DNA of 64,000 bases from Amaricoccus macauensis (GCF_014201905.1 NZ_JACHFM010000002.1:62001-126000); one strand, 5' to 3'; shown: positions 45,138 through 56,024, counted from the first letter of the stretch. Made by a program: numbers and translations. Notes: generated by a model not told the origin, from the sequence alone.

Positions 45138-45719
45138 CTACCCGGCGAGGGCTTCGGCAAGCGGCGGAGGCAGATCGAACTCGGCGAGGGCGCGGGAGCG
45201 CGCCTCCGGCGACATCTTTCGCGCGGTCTTCGCCACGATGCGGACGATCTCGTCCTCCGGGTGCTTCGCGGCGAAGTCGGCGAAGTACCAGCGCAGGAAG
45301 ACGAAGCAGATGACGTCCTCCAGCGTCTGCATTTCCGGGTTGCGCTTGATGCCTTCCTTGCGCAGCAGCGCCGCCACCCGGGCGCGGTCGGCTTCCGGGT
45401 AGCCGGCGTCGGCCATGAGGCCATCGACCCGCGCGGCATGGCGGCGGGCCTGTTCGGTGCGCCAGGCGAGATAGCCCGCGCGCCCCTCGGGATAGGCGTC
45501 CCGCGCCAGCTTCCAGCGCTCGACGTGCTGGCCGCGCGCGGCGATCTGCAGATCTTCCGAGGCGTCGGGCGCGAGGCGTGCGAGCTCCGTCGACATGCGC
45601 TCGCCGTAGACGAGTTCCACGGCGCGCCCGTCAGGCTCCTTGTGCGGATCGGCGGCATTCGCCGCGTCGATCGCGGCAAGGACGGTGGCGAGGCGCGGGT
45701 TCGGCGTGGTGTCTGGCAT
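45138..45719 (-). CDS. DUF4202-domain protein
   Basis: 193 residues covering the whole DUF4202 family length. Conserved stretches are EDLQIAARGQHVERWK, YLAWRTEQARRHA, and ICFVFLRWYFADFAAKHPEDEIV. The His/Glu/Asp-rich pattern (ARGQHVERW, HPEDEI) resembles a helical metal-dependent phosphohydrolase-like fold, but no activity is assigned to the family that I can name. It lies 11 bases after the 2-hydroxyacid dehydrogenase gene and is probably co-transcribed. Confidence 0.8.
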   Translation of the reverse strand: MPDTTPNPRLATVLAAIDAANAADPHKEPDGRAVELVYGERMSTELARLAPDASEDLQIAARGQHVERWKLARDAYPEGRAGYLAWRTEQARRHAARVDGLMADAGYPEADRARVAALLRKEGIKRNPEMQTLEDVICFVFLRWYFADFAAKHPEDEIVRIVAKTARKMSPEARSRALAEFDLPPPLAEALAG

Positions 45720-45730
45720 GGTGGCTCCGG

Positions 45731-46693
45731 TCAGCGGCTGCGAACCCGCGACGGCAGCGGCGCGCCGTCGAAGTGCGCCATGAGGTTGTCGACGGCGAGC
45801 ATCCCCATCGCGGTGCGGGTTTCGAGGGTCGCGGAGCCGATGTGCGGCAGCAGCGTGACGTTCGGGAGCGCCAGCAGCGCGTCCGGCACGCTCGGTTCCT
45901 TCGCGAAGACGTCGAGGCCGGCGCCGGCGAGGCGGCCTGACGCGAGGGCTTCGGCGAGGGCCGTCTCGTCCACCACGTCACCGCGCGCGGTGTTCACCAG
46001 ATAGGCGCCGGGCTTCATGCGCGCGATCCGCTCGGCGGTCAGGGGCTGCGGGCCGCCGCCGGGGACGTGGAGCGAGACCACGTCGGAGACCGCCAGCAGC
46101 GCCTCGATGCTGTCGCAGGCCTCAGCGGGGAAGTCGAACGGCCCGACGGGAGAGCGGTTGAAGTAGGCGATGCGCATCCCGAAGCCGAGTGCTGCGCGCC
46201 GGGCAGTCGCCTGGCCGATCCGGCCCATGCCAAGAATGCCGAGGGTCTTGCCCTGCAGCCCCATCCCGAGCCAGCCCGTGGGGCTGAAGCCGTGCCAGTC
46301 GCCGCGCCGCAGGATCGCCTCGGTCTCGGACATCCGGCGGGTGGCGGCGAGGACGAGCGCCATGGCCAGATCGGCGGTGGCGTCGGTCAGCACGTCGGGC
46401 GTGTTGGTGACGATGACGCCCGCCGCTTCGGCGGCGGCCACGTCGATGTTGTTCACGCCGACGCCGAAGTTCGCGACGATCTGCACCCGGCGACCGGGCA
46501 GCGCGAGAAGGCTCGCGTCGATCGCATCGGTGACGCAGGGCAGCAGGCCGTCGGCCTCGCACATCGCGGCTTCGAGCCCGGCGCGGGTGTGCGCGGTCTC
46601 GTCGCCGGGCTCGTTGATCTCGAAGCGCTCCGCAAGGCGGGCCTCGACCGCCTCGGGCAGTTGGCGGGTGACGTGGATGCGGGGACGGGACAT
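45731..46693 (-). CDS. D-2-hydroxyacid dehydrogenase (glyoxylate/hydroxypyruvate reductase type)
   Basis: 320 residues. The NAD(P) site GILGMGRIGQATARRA (about residues 150-165) and the catalytic Arg (VNTARGDVVDE), Glu (DVFAKEP) and His (LPHIGSATLETR) are all in place. It reduces glyoxylate or hydroxypyruvate, or a related 2-keto acid. The ATG at 46693 with AGGAGA upstream is chosen. A longer frame exists but adds residues without homology. It is followed closely by the DUF4202 gene. Confidence 0.92.
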   Translation of the reverse strand: MSRPRIHVTRQLPEAVEARLAERFEINEPGDETAHTRAGLEAAMCEADGLLPCVTDAIDASLLALPGRRVQIVANFGVGVNNIDVAAAEAAGVIVTNTPDVLTDATADLAMALVLAATRRMSETEAILRRGDWHGFSPTGWLGMGLQGKTLGILGMGRIGQATARRAALGFGMRIAYFNRSPVGPFDFPAEACDSIEALLAVSDVVSLHVPGGGPQPLTAERIARMKPGAYLVNTARGDVVDETALAEALASGRLAGAGLDVFAKEPSVPDALLALPNVTLLPHIGSATLETRTAMGMLAVDNLMAHFDGAPLPSRVRSR

Positions 46694-46765
46694 TGCGGGG
46701 GGTCTCCTGCCGGGTTGCCGAACGCTATCGACGGCGGGGGGCAGGGGCAAGCCGGCGGCGGAACT

Positions 46766-47404
46766 TCAGCGGCGGCCGAGCAGAATTGTCGCGGCGAAGG
46801 CGAGAAAGACGCTCGCGAGCATCCAGTCGATGGCGCGCGCGATCGAGGGCCTCGCCCGGAGGGTCGCGGCGAAGCGGTCGGCGGCCAGCACCATCGGAAC
46901 GGTGACGAAGCTCGCGATGAAGATGAAGAGGAGGCCGAGGGTCAGGAGGCTGCGCGCCGGGTGCGGGTCAGTGGGGCTGACGAACTGCGGCAGGAAGGTC
47001 AGGAAGAAGAGCACGATCTTCGGATTGAGCAGGTTGATCGCGACGCCGGAGGCCCAGGTCGCGGCGAGAGACGCCTCGCTCGAGCGCTCGACGGCGAGGG
47101 TGGAGCCCTGACGGAGGGTCTGGATCGCGAGCCATGCCAGATAGAGCGCGCCGGCGATCTTCACCACCAGATAGGCGGTCGGGGCGGCGGCGATGAGCGC
47201 CGAGAGGCCGAGCGCCACGAGGGTGGTGTGCACGAGGATGCCGGTCGTAGCGCCTGCGACGGCGGCGAGCCCGGCGGCGCGGCCCTGCGAGACGGCGCGG
47301 CCGACGAAGAAGGCCATGTCGGGGCCGGGCGTGATGGCGATGACCAGCACGGCGGCGGTGAAGGCTGCGAGGGTGGGCAGGTCGAGAAACATGGCTGGGC
47401 GCAT
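46766..47404 (-). CDS. LysE/RhtB-family amino acid exporter
   Basis: 212 residues with six membrane segments. The N-terminal ITPGPDMAFFVGRAVSQGRAAG is the diagnostic LysE/RhtB motif, and NLLNPKIVLFFLTFLPQFV is the second family signature. Such proteins export amino acids or homoserine lactones by proton exchange; the substrate is open. The start is the ATG at 47404. A second ATG four codons in is possible, and neither has a strong ribosome site. Confidence 0.92.
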   Translation of the reverse strand: MRPAMFLDLPTLAAFTAAVLVIAITPGPDMAFFVGRAVSQGRAAGLAAVAGATTGILVHTTLVALGLSALIAAAPTAYLVVKIAGALYLAWLAIQTLRQGSTLAVERSSEASLAATWASGVAINLLNPKIVLFFLTFLPQFVSPTDPHPARSLLTLGLLFIFIASFVTVPMVLAADRFAATLRARPSIARAIDWMLASVFLAFAATILLGRR

Positions 47405-47468
47405 TGATGCATCCGCGCGCGAGAACTCGTCAAGCGACGCGGATGACCTGCTGTGCGCCGCGGCCGAC

Positions 47469-47544
47469 GGCGCCGCTTCCGCGGCGCCGTCCCGATCCTC
47501 ATTCGCGGCGCCGCTTCCGCGGCGCCGTTCGGATCCTCATTCGC
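47469..47544 (-). repeat. Two 38-bp repeats spanning a stop codon
   Basis: A 38-base unit beginning GGCGCCGCTTCC (plus strand 47469 and 47507) and ending in ATTCGC occurs twice with few differences. TGA (read as TCA on the plus strand) falls at 47499 and at 47537, the latter being the true stop of the SMP-30-like gene. Each unit also contains two GGCGCC-type palindromes. Confidence 0.9.
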
Positions 47545-48448
47545 GGGCGCCGCTCACCACCACAACCGCGTTCTCCGGGGATGCGGGGATCCAGATCGCC
47601 CCCGTGGAATCGACGCCGAAGTCGGCCGGCCCGGTGATCGCCACGCCGGGATCGAACGCCTCGCCGGGACCGGACCCGTCGGGGGCGAGGCGCAGGAAGC
47701 GGCCGGGGGATGGCGGGTCGATCGCGACCCAGTCGGAGACGAGGACGCTGCCATCTGGCAGGCGGGCGATGCCGTCGAAGATGCCGTGCGGGCTCGTGGT
47801 CACCCGCTCGGTGCTGCCGTCGAGGCCGACGTGGAAGATGTCGCCGCCCTCGAAGTGCGCGCCGAGGCCGACGACGAGCGCGCTGCGGCTGGAAGGGTCG
47901 TAGAGGATGCCGTTCGCGCCCGGCACCGCTCCGGTCAGCTGCGTGAAGGCGCCGGTGGCGAGGTCGAGTTCCCAGACGCCGCCGCCGATCGTCTCGCTGA
48001 CGAGGAGGTGGCGCTCGTCGACTGGCGCGAGGTCGTTCGCGAGCGTCGGGCCAGTGGTGGGCAGGCGAGCTTCGAAGACCTGCGCGCGGGTCGCGAGGTC
48101 AAATCCCACCACCCGGTCGATGTCGGCGACGTAGAGCCGCCCGCCCGCCATCGCCATGCCCTTCGGCGCGTCGAGATGGCTGCCGGCGCCGGGGAAGGCC
48201 CGGGCGTCGAGCACGCGGCCGTTTGCGTCGAGCTCGCTGATGGTGCCGTCGCCGTCCTTGCCGGTCGGATCGAGGGTGGCGCCGATGTTCGAGACGAAGC
48301 GGTTGTTCCCGGCGACAAGGACGCTTTCGGGGTTGTCGAACCCGGTGACGGTCCGGGGCGCCGGAGGGGCCGCGGCCACGGCCACGCCCCCGGACACGGA
48401 CACGGGCAGGGCGGCGAGGAAGGCGATCAGGGTCAGGGTCCGGTTCAT
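47537..48448 (-). CDS. Exported SMP-30/gluconolactonase-like beta-propeller protein
   Basis: 303 residues. A Sec signal peptide covers about residues 1-26 (MNRTLTLIAFLAALPVSVSG, then VAVAAA). The mature part has repeated propeller blades such as GFDNPESVLVAGNNRFVSN, LDAPKGMAMAGGRLYVAD and FDGIARLPDGSVLVSDW, as in SMP-30/gluconolactonase/strictosidine synthase-like proteins. No complete set of metal ligands is obvious, so enzymatic activity is uncertain. AAAGGAG precedes the start. It is divergent from the AraC gene, and the 136-bp gap holds both promoters. Confidence 0.8.
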   Translation of the reverse strand: MNRTLTLIAFLAALPVSVSGGVAVAAAPPAPRTVTGFDNPESVLVAGNNRFVSNIGATLDPTGKDGDGTISELDANGRVLDARAFPGAGSHLDAPKGMAMAGGRLYVADIDRVVGFDLATRAQVFEARLPTTGPTLANDLAPVDERHLLVSETIGGGVWELDLATGAFTQLTGAVPGANGILYDPSSRSALVVGLGAHFEGGDIFHVGLDGSTERVTTSPHGIFDGIARLPDGSVLVSDWVAIDPPSPGRFLRLAPDGSGPGEAFDPGVAITGPADFGVDSTGAIWIPASPENAVVVVSGARE

Positions 48449-48584
48449 GGAGAACTCCTTTGGGACGATGCTCTCGTCTTGCCCGATCGGAGCCGCCCGG
48501 CCGGTCCCGTGTCGCGCAAAGGTGAACCCGTTCCGGTCAGCCTGCGCTTCAGCGACGCGGGACGAGCGCGCTAGGGTGTGCGCC

Positions 48585-49484
48585 ATGGCAGAGACCGCAG
48601 AATACATTTCCGACGCCGGGCATCCGTCCTTCCGCCTGCTGCGGGGGCTCGGCCGGTTTCGCGCCTCGACGGGGTCGGGGACCATCCCGCACGGCGAATC
48701 GATGTTCTCCTATTGCGCGCTCCGCCGGGAGCGGCTGCTGGCGATCGAGCTGGAGCATCCGATCCTCGGGATCGTGCTGTCGGGCCGGAAGGAGATCTGG
48801 CGCGGTCTGACCGTGGACGCGCTGTCGCCCGGGTCGGTGTTCGTGCTGCCGCGCGGCGTGATGCTCGACGTCCTGAACATCCCCGGCGAGCGCACCGGGA
48901 GTTACCAGTCGCTGGTGCTCGAGATCCGTGGCTCGGACCTGCCCGACCTCGCGCCGCCGCCGGGGCCGGTCGCGGGCGGGCTTTCCGTGCCGCTCGACGA
49001 GGATCTGGTCGATGCGGTGCTGCACGCGGCGGCGTCGATCGCCGACGGTCCGGCGCACGGCACGTTGCGCGCGTCGCGGCTGACCGAACTGCTGGCGTTG
49101 CTGCATGACGTGCCGGAGGCGCGCCCGCTCTACGAGCGCACCATGTCCGACCGTGTGGCGCGTCTGGTGCAGGGCGATCTCGGGCACGGCTGGACGGCGG
49201 CGGAGGTGGCAGTGCATCTCGCGGTTTCGGAGTCGACCCTGCGCCGGCGGCTGGCCGACGACGGCGTGTCGTTCTCCGCGTTGCTGCGGCGCGCGCGGAT
49301 GGTTGCGGCACAGCGGCATATCGCCGCAGGTGCGAGCTCACAGGTGGCGGGGCTCGCGGTCGGCTATGCGTCCCGGGCGCATTTCGCCCGGGCGTATCGG
49401 TCGGTCTTCGGGGCGAATCCCAGCGAAACTGCCGACAGCGGCGCCGGGGCGCCGCTTGCCGCGGTCAGCGGGTCGTCTCGGTGA
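48585..49484 (+). CDS. AraC-family transcriptional regulator
   Basis: 299 residues. The N-terminal ligand-binding region (about 1-180) includes LSGRKEIWRG and PGSVFVLPRGVMLDV, like a cupin-type sensor fold. The C-terminal double helix-turn-helix (about 190-285) shows HLAVSESTLRRRLADDGVSF and VGYASRAHFARAYRSVFGANP. It may control the divergent SMP-30-like gene. Its 3' end overlaps the convergent hydrolase gene by 20 bases. Confidence 0.9.
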   Translation: MAETAEYISDAGHPSFRLLRGLGRFRASTGSGTIPHGESMFSYCALRRERLLAIELEHPILGIVLSGRKEIWRGLTVDALSPGSVFVLPRGVMLDVLNIPGERTGSYQSLVLEIRGSDLPDLAPPPGPVAGGLSVPLDEDLVDAVLHAAASIADGPAHGTLRASRLTELLALLHDVPEARPLYERTMSDRVARLVQGDLGHGWTAAEVAVHLAVSESTLRRRLADDGVSFSALLRRARMVAAQRHIAAGASSQVAGLAVGYASRAHFARAYRSVFGANPSETADSGAGAPLAAVSGSSR

Positions 49485-50115
49485 GGCGCTGGCGGACGTA
49501 GCTGTCGACCGTCCCGATCATCTCGTCCATGCCGGGGTCGAAGAAGTGCCCGGCGCCCTCCACCACCTTGTGGGTGATGGTGATGCCCTTCTGCTGCTTC
49601 AGCTTGTCGGTGAGGCCAACGACGTCCGCCGGCGGGACCACCCGGTCTGCCGAGCCATTGATGATGAGGCCGGACGACGGGCAGGGGGCGAGGAACGAAA
49701 AGTCGTACTGGTTCGCCGGCGGCGCGACCGAGACGAACCCCGAGATCTCCGGGCGGCGCATCAGGAGCTGCATGCCGATCCAGGCACCGAACGAGAAGCC
49801 CGCGACCCAGCAATTCTTGGCGTTGGCATTCAGTGACTGCAGATAGTCGAGCGCCGAGGCGGCGTCAGACAACTCGCCGATCCCCTGATCGTACTCACCC
49901 TGACTGCGGCCCACGCCACGGAAGTTGAAGCGCAGGCAGGTGAAGCCGATCTTGTGGAAGGCGTAGTGAAGATTATAGACGACCTTGTTGTTCATCGTGC
50001 CCCCATAGAGCGGGTGGGGGTGCAGGATGATTGCGATCGGAGCATCCCGGTTCTTCTGGGGATGATACCGGCCTTCCAGCCGCCCGTCGGGGCCGGGAAA
50101 AATCACCTCGGGCAT
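49465..50115 (-). CDS. Alpha/beta hydrolase
   Basis: 216 residues of the YdeN/dienelactone hydrolase-like group. The oxyanion-side HPHPLYGGTMNNKVV (about 32-46), NFRGVGRSQGEYD, the nucleophile elbow GFSFGAW with its serine, the acid in GSADRVVPP, and the histidine in GAGHFFDPG give a complete catalytic triad. Substrate is unknown. CAGGAGG lies before the ATG. This protein type often precedes the iscR-suf operon in Rhodobacterales. Here it is divergent from iscR. Confidence 0.88.
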   Translation of the reverse strand: MPEVIFPGPDGRLEGRYHPQKNRDAPIAIILHPHPLYGGTMNNKVVYNLHYAFHKIGFTCLRFNFRGVGRSQGEYDQGIGELSDAASALDYLQSLNANAKNCWVAGFSFGAWIGMQLLMRRPEISGFVSVAPPANQYDFSFLAPCPSSGLIINGSADRVVPPADVVGLTDKLKQQKGITITHKVVEGAGHFFDPGMDEMIGTVDSYVRQRLTETTR

Positions 50116-50170
50116 GGGAAGGACCTCCTGACGTACAAGCCACGCGAACTTGACGGAATCACTTGGCCAT

Positions 50171-50187
50171 TCTAGAAGGATTCTAAC
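50171..50187. promoter_or_regulatory. ICE-box-like iron-control element upstream of iscR
   Basis: TCTAGAAGGATTCTAAC matches the alphaproteobacterial Irr/ICE consensus TTTAGAA-N3-TTCTAAA at 12 of 14 fixed positions. It lies about 95 bases before the iscR start in a local AT-rich patch, with TTCTAGAA overlapping at 50170. Iron-responsive control of suf operons by Irr or IscR is known in this class. Confidence 0.6.
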
Positions 50188-50279
50188 TTTCGAGTGGCGG
50201 CAATCCCGGAACGGTCCGCAGTTAAGGTCTTGCCGGCCTTGCGTCAACTGCGGGCGGCGGAGTTCGCGAGGGCATACGG

Positions 50280-50834
50280 ATGAAACTGAGTACCAAGGGG
50301 CGCTACGCAATGATCGCGCTCACCGATCTCGCGAGCCAGGGTCCGGCGCGGCTGGTGTCGCTCTCGGAGATCGCCGAGCGGCAGGACATCAGCCTCGCCT
50401 ATCTCGAACAGCTGTTCGTGAAGCTGCGCCGCGCCGAGATCGTTGAATCGGTGCGCGGGCCGGGCGGCGGCTATCGCCTCGCGCGGCCGGTGAACGAGAT
50501 CCGGGTGTCGGAGATCCTCGCCGCCGTCGACGAGACCATGGATGCGCTTGCCCGTGGCGCCGGCGCCAGCGGCGCGACCGGGGGCACCAGGGAACAGCTT
50601 CTCGCCGACAAGCTCTGGGAACAGCTCTCGGCGAACGTCTACGTCATGCTGCACCAGACCCGGCTCGGCGATGTGGTGAAGAACCAGCTTGCCCCTTGTC
50701 CGGCGGTGCCGAGCTTCATCGACGTGGTGGATGACGGCGTCGTGGACGGTCCTCCTGTGCCTGAGGTGGTCGGCAGTGCGGTTCAGGGCGCTGCGGTGCA
50801 GGGCGGTGCGGCGACCGAGGTGCCGGCCTCGTGA
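50280..50834 (+). CDS. iscR: Rrf2-family regulator, IscR-like without the Cys cluster
   Basis: 184 residues. The winged helix (about 1-80) has STKGRYAMIALTDLA, LAYLEQLFVKLRRAEIVES and VRGPGGGYRLARP, all typical of IscR. The three cysteines that hold the [2Fe-2S] cluster in E. coli IscR (near 92-104) are missing. The only cysteine is C140 in LAPCPAV. A single-cysteine IscR is known in Rhodobacter sphaeroides. The last 40 residues are low-complexity, Val/Gly/Ala/Pro-rich. It heads the suf operon, and its stop overlaps the start of the desulfurase gene (GTGA). An ICE-like motif lies upstream. Confidence 0.9.
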   Translation: MKLSTKGRYAMIALTDLASQGPARLVSLSEIAERQDISLAYLEQLFVKLRRAEIVESVRGPGGGYRLARPVNEIRVSEILAAVDETMDALARGAGASGATGGTREQLLADKLWEQLSANVYVMLHQTRLGDVVKNQLAPCPAVPSFIDVVDDGVVDGPPVPEVVGSAVQGAAVQGGAATEVPAS

Positions 50835-51877
50835 CCGATCGGCTCTATCTCGACTGGAACGCGACCGCTCCCCTCCGGGCGGAGGCCCGCGCCGCGATGA
50901 TCGCGGCGATGGACGCGGTCGGCAATCCGTCGTCGGTCCATGCGGAGGGGCGCGCGGCGCGCGCGATCATCGAGACGGCGCGCGCGCAGGTCGCCGAGGC
51001 GACCGGCTGCCACGCGGGCGAGGTGGTCTTTACCTCCGGCGCGACCGAGGCGGCGGCGCTGGCCCTGGCCGGCCGGGGGCTGACGGGCGCGGCGGTGGAG
51101 CATCCTTGCGTCGCGGCGTGGATCGAGACGACCCTGCCGGTCGATCGCGAGGGACTCGTGACGCCGGACGATCCCGCGGGCTCGGTGCTGCAGGCGGCGA
51201 ACGGCGAGACCGGCGTGGTGCAGGACCTGCCCCGGGGCCTCGCCTGTGTCGATGCGAGTCAGGCGGTGGGCAAGATCGCGTTCGGCTTCGACTGGAGCGG
51301 GGCGCAGGCCGCGCTCGTGACATCGGCGAAGTTCGGCGGGCCGAAGGGCACGGGCGCGCTTCTGCTGGCGCCGGGCGAGGATCCGGCCCCGCGGCTCAGG
51401 GGCGGCGGACAGGAACGGGGCCGGCGCGGCGGGACGGAGAACATTCTCGGCATCGCCGGGATGGGCGCCGCGGCGGAGGCGGCGGCGCGCGATCTTGCGT
51501 CTGGCCGCTATCAGGAGCTTGCGGAGCTGCGCGATTTGCTTGAGGAGGCACTGGCATCCGCGGCGCCGGAGCTTATCTTCTTCGGCAAGGGGGCGCTGCG
51601 GCTCGGCAACACCAGCGCCTTCGCGGTGCCCGGCTGGACTGGCGAGACGCAGGTCATGCAGATGGACCTGAGCGGATTTGCGGTCTCTGCCGGGTCTGCG
51701 TGCTCGAGCGGCAAGGTCCGTCCGAGCGGGCTGCTGACCGCAATGGGTTTTGGCCCCGAGGTGGCGACGAGCGCCATTCGGGTCTCGATCGGGCCGGGAA
51801 CGACGCGGGAGGGACTCCTCGCGTTCGCGGCCGCCTGGGAACGTCACTATCGCCGCTTCCGCGCGCGCGCCGCCTGA
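50831..51877 (+). CDS. Cysteine desulfurase-like aminotransferase class V (NifS/IscS group)
   Basis: 348 residues from a GTG start. PLP-site elements: [21 protein letters not shown] (His stacking on PLP), [10 protein letters not shown] (Asp) and K167 in [10 protein letters not shown]. The catalytic-loop cysteine is C291 in [14 protein letters not shown]. The residue before the PLP lysine is Ala (A166), whereas most IscS/NifS proteins have His there. It presumably supplies sulfane sulfur from cysteine to the SufB scaffold or to other acceptors, alongside sufS later in the operon. The start overlaps the iscR stop. Confidence 0.88.
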   Translation: MTDRLYLDWNATAPLRAEARAAMIAAMDAVGNPSSVHAEGRAARAIIETARAQVAEATGCHAGEVVFTSGATEAAALALAGRGLTGAAVEHPCVAAWIETTLPVDREGLVTPDDPAGSVLQAANGETGVVQDLPRGLACVDASQAVGKIAFGFDWSGAQAALVTSAKFGGPKGTGALLLAPGEDPAPRLRGGGQERGRRGGTENILGIAGMGAAAEAAARDLASGRYQELAELRDLLEEALASAAPELIFFGKGALRLGNTSAFAVPGWTGETQVMQMDLSGFAVSAGSACSSGKVRPSGLLTAMGFGPEVATSAIRVSIGPGTTREGLLAFAAAWERHYRRFRARAA

Positions 51878-51915
51878 CGGCCGGCGGAAGTGAGAGAAGG
51901 AAGGACCGCAAGGCA

Positions 51916-53438
<1,523 letters not shown>

Positions 53439-53439
<1 letters not shown>

Positions 53440-53708
53440 TGTTGCGGGCTTTCGACGACGACATGCGGCGCGGGAGCCTGCAATCGACGGAAGAGCTGTT
53501 GATCGGGGCGCTTGTGATGGCGCCCTTCGTCTCGGTGCCGGTGATCATGCTCTACCACCTCGGCTGGCCGCCGCTGCTGATGCTCGTGCTCTTTACGATC
53601 GTGCTCGAGATCACCGCGGCGGTATGGAATGCCGGGTGGCGGGCTCGGGACGAGCCGGTTCGCGCGGGTTCATACCTGAAGGACAATGGAGTTTCGCATG
53701 CGGATTGA
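53439..53708 (+). CDS. Small two-TM membrane protein inserted after sufB (copy 1)
   Basis: 89 residues, starting at the ATG that overlaps the sufB stop by one base (a GTG one codon earlier is possible). A charged N-terminus, STEELLIGALVMAPFVSVPVIML and a second hydrophobic stretch LLMLVLFTIVLEITAAVW predict two membrane helices, ending in WNAGWRAR. It resembles the next protein in EE-x2-IGAL-x-M-x-PF and WNAGxRAR. I recognise no named family. Its place inside the suf operon suggests a membrane-linked role in, or simply co-regulation with, Fe-S assembly. Confidence 0.75.
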
Positions 53709-53913
53709 TGGCGCGTTGACTGACCTGGCATCCGGCATCCGGCAATCGGCGGAGGAGCAGGTGATCGGCGCTTTGATCATGATGCCGTTCACCGCCACGC
53801 TGGTCCTCGGCTGGATGATGCCGCTGCCAAACCTGGTGGCAATTCTGCTTTTCATCGTGCTGACGCTGCCGGCGGGGTTGTGGAACGCCGGCATGCGCGC
53901 ACGCGGCCAGTGA
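53698..53913 (+). CDS. Small two-TM membrane protein inserted before sufC (copy 2)
   Basis: 71 residues. The ATG at 53698 has GGAG six bases upstream; an ATG at 53686 would add four residues. It overlaps the end of copy 1. Two predicted helices (EEQVIGALIMMPFTATLVL and LVAILLFIVLTLPAGLW) end in WNAGMRARGQ. It shares with copy 1 the pattern SxEExxIGALxMxPF, LLFxIVL and WNAGxRAR, so the pair looks like an old tandem duplication. No named family recognised. Its stop lies in the first unit of a five-unit repeat array. Confidence 0.75.
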   Translation: MRIDGALTDLASGIRQSAEEQVIGALIMMPFTATLVLGWMMPLPNLVAILLFIVLTLPAGLWNAGMRARGQ

Positions 53914-53969
53914 GTTCCGCCCGGTGAGTTCCGGGCTGAATTCTGGCCAGTGACTTCTGGAAGGACTGA
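53907..53969 (+). repeat. Five 12-16 bp repeats between stop codon and sufC
   Basis: Units resembling CCAGTGAGTTCCG follow one another up to the sufC start. TGA falls at 53911 (the real stop), 53925, 53937, 53951 and 53967, and most copies continue GTTCC, ATTCT or CTTCT. The last unit carries GGAAGGA, the ribosome site of sufC. The whole 57-bp gap is made of the repeat. Confidence 0.85.
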
Positions 53970-53970
53970 G

Positions 53971-54737
<767 letters not shown>

Positions 54738-54738
<1 letters not shown>

Positions 54739-56024
54739 TGGCGGTTCCTGCTCTGAAGCTCGACGCCGCCGGGGGGCTCCTCGCGGCGTGGCCCGAACCT
54801 GCCGGCGAGGCGCAATGGGCGCGTGCGGCTCGCTCGCAGGCCGAGCGCTGGCTGCGCGAGCGCGGCGCGCCGGCCCGGCGCGACGAATACTGGCGCTACA
54901 CCGATCCCACGTCGCTCACCGTGGAGCCGGCGCCGGAGGCGGCGCTGCTCGCCACCGATGAGGTGCCGGTCTTCCAGACCCGCGAGACGCATCGTCTGGT
55001 CTTCGTCGACGGCGTCTTCTCGCCGGAGGCATCGACTCCGCTCGAGATCGCCGGTGTCGAGATCGTCCCGCTGCGCGAGGCGCTGGCGGCGGACATCCAC
55101 TGGGTGCGCGACATCTTCGGCCAGATCGAGGCTGCCGGACAGGTGCCGGTGGAGCGGCCGCTGGCGGCGCTCAACACCGCGCGGGCCGTCGAGGGCTGCG
55201 CGATCCGGGTGACCGGTGTCGCGTCGCGGCCGATCCACTTCGTCTACCGCCGCGCGGCGGCAGACGCGGATGCGCTCATCCATCACGTGATCCGGCTCGA
55301 TGCCGGCGCGGACCTGACGGTGCTCGAGAGCGCGGCCGGCGCCGCGCGGCTCAACACCGTGATGGAGGTCGAGATCGCCGACCGCGCGGCGCTCCACCAC
55401 GTGCGCACGCAAGGCCGCGATCATCAGCGGCGGGCGGTCACCGGGCTCTTCGCGCGGCTCGCCACCGAAAGCCGGCTGAAGTCGTTTACCCTCACGGTGA
55501 ACGGCCGGCTGACCCGCAACGAGGCGTTCGTCGAGATGCGCGGCGACAACGCCAGCGCCCATGTGGCGGGCGCCTGCGTCGGCGACGGTGATTTCCACCA
55601 CGACGACACGGTCTTCGTGACCCACGCGGCGGTGGGCTGCGAGAGCCGGCAGGTCTTCAAGAAGGTCCTGCGCGGCAGCGCCGTGGGCGTGTTCCAGGGC
55701 AAGATCCTGGTGCGGCCCGTCGCGCAGCAGACCGACGGCTACCAGATCAGCCAGGCGCTGTTGCTCGACGAGGCGGCGCAGTTCCTCGCCAAGCCGGAGC
55801 TCGAAATCTACGCCGACGACGTGAAGTGCAGCCACGGCTCCACCTCCGGCGCGGTGGACGAGACCTCGCTCTTCTATCTCACCTCGCGCGGCATTCCGAA
55901 GAAGACCGCCGAGGAACTTCTGATCCTCGCCTTCCTCGACGAGGCCATCGCCGAGGTGGAGGACGAAGGTCTCGCGGACGAGTTGCGCGATCGTCTCGCA
56001 GCCTGGCTTGCCCGGCGGCGGTGA
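54738..56024 (+). CDS. sufD: Fe-S cluster assembly protein SufD
   Basis: 428 residues. The N-terminal helical region (about 1-100) includes RRDEYWRYTDPTSL. The SufBD beta-helix core follows, with GDNASAHVAGACVGDGDFHHDDTV-like strands, and VFQGKILVRPVAQQTDGYQ and DDVKCSHGSTSG are the classic SufD signatures near residues 320-370. It partners SufB and helps iron entry. It is translationally coupled to sufC and, through a GTGA overlap, to the membrane-protein gene after it. Confidence 0.95.
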
